DNA of 64,000 nt, taken from Euborellia annulipes (taxonomy: Eukaryota; Arthropoda; Insecta; Dermaptera; Anisolabididae). The notes under the pieces are model-generated. The model had not been told where the DNA came from, searched no databases, and worked only from the letters and a program-made list of their open reading frames with translations. The position numbers and the translations under genes are program-made. Shown one piece after another: positions 63,976 through 64,000 of this stretch. The stretch is from NCBI GenBank assembly GCA_023213315.1, contig JAKCPI010014421.1:1-64000 (forward strand). The letters are read 5' to 3'. The stretch's first letter is position 1, and every line of letters starts with the position of its first letter.

Positions 63976-64000
63976 ACTACATATTGATGCAGCTATTCAC

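Noticed and set aside
1..64000. CRISPR arrays, operons, bacterial promoters or Shine-Dalgarno sites
   Set aside because: The sequence is clearly eukaryotic (spliced exon, SINEs, LINEs, Helitron); no regularly spaced repeat-spacer array exists.

Overview
This is an AT-rich eukaryotic window of intron/intergenic type. It has long A/T homopolymers, purine/pyrimidine microsatellites, and a dense, nested population of transposable elements. Only one stretch has the properties of a conserved protein-coding exon. The mixture (mariner, hAT, PIF/Harbinger-like, Helitron, several tRNA-derived SINEs, non-LTR retrotransposon fragments and hammerhead-ribozyme-like motifs of the Penelope-like kind) together with the base composition suggests an arthropod. 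A copepod such as a sea louse is my best guess, but nothing here proves the species.

Layout. 1-6.5 kb: AT-rich sequence with four diverged copies of a ~450-500 bp local repeat, an array of ~145 bp subrepeats (2.54-3.13 kb) and a 318 bp palindrome with a GC-rich core. 8-16.2 kb: a complete tRNA-derived SINE, a ~120 bp tandem array carrying a SINE insertion, the end of a LINE reverse transcriptase, a GAA-tailed SINE, and a 606 bp internally deleted mariner with perfect ends. 16.8-21.1 kb: a 4.3 kb foldback-type element with a TAA target duplication; inside it sit a hAT element with an 8 bp duplication, a SINE and a hammerhead-like motif. 22-31 kb: further hammerhead-like motifs, a possible LTR, two mariner transposase remnants and a second GAA-tailed SINE. 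33-36.7 kb: a LINE reverse transcriptase end split by a tRNA-derived SINE, a 172 bp hAT MITE, and a compact 679 bp foldback of the same family as the one at 16.8 kb.

37-45 kb is mostly AT-rich and low-repeat, with a 26 bp minisatellite at 41.9 kb and a palindromic MITE at 44.0 kb. At 45.6-47.4 kb a diverged segmental duplication has one copy interrupted by a 409 bp palindromic hammerhead-bearing insertion and the other by a GAA-tailed SINE, each with a perfect target duplication. Right after it, at 47,764-47,990 (+), lies the only convincing exon: part of a CUB domain with a consensus 3' and 5' splice site. Most of the window is therefore probably intron of that gene plus intergenic DNA. 49-64 kb holds further inverted repeats, an inverted partner of the 145 bp array (54.1-54.7 kb), a cluster of rearranged mariner transposase fragments interrupted by a TTAA-flanked element, a tRNA-like gene, a 163 bp mini-Helitron, and a third foldback element (61.3-62.2 kb).

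Most elements are non-autonomous or broken, and no intact transposase or reverse transcriptase is present. The value of the window lies in the element boundaries: many insertions can be called from the sequence alone because both target-site duplicates, and in two cases a paralogous uninterrupted site, are visible.
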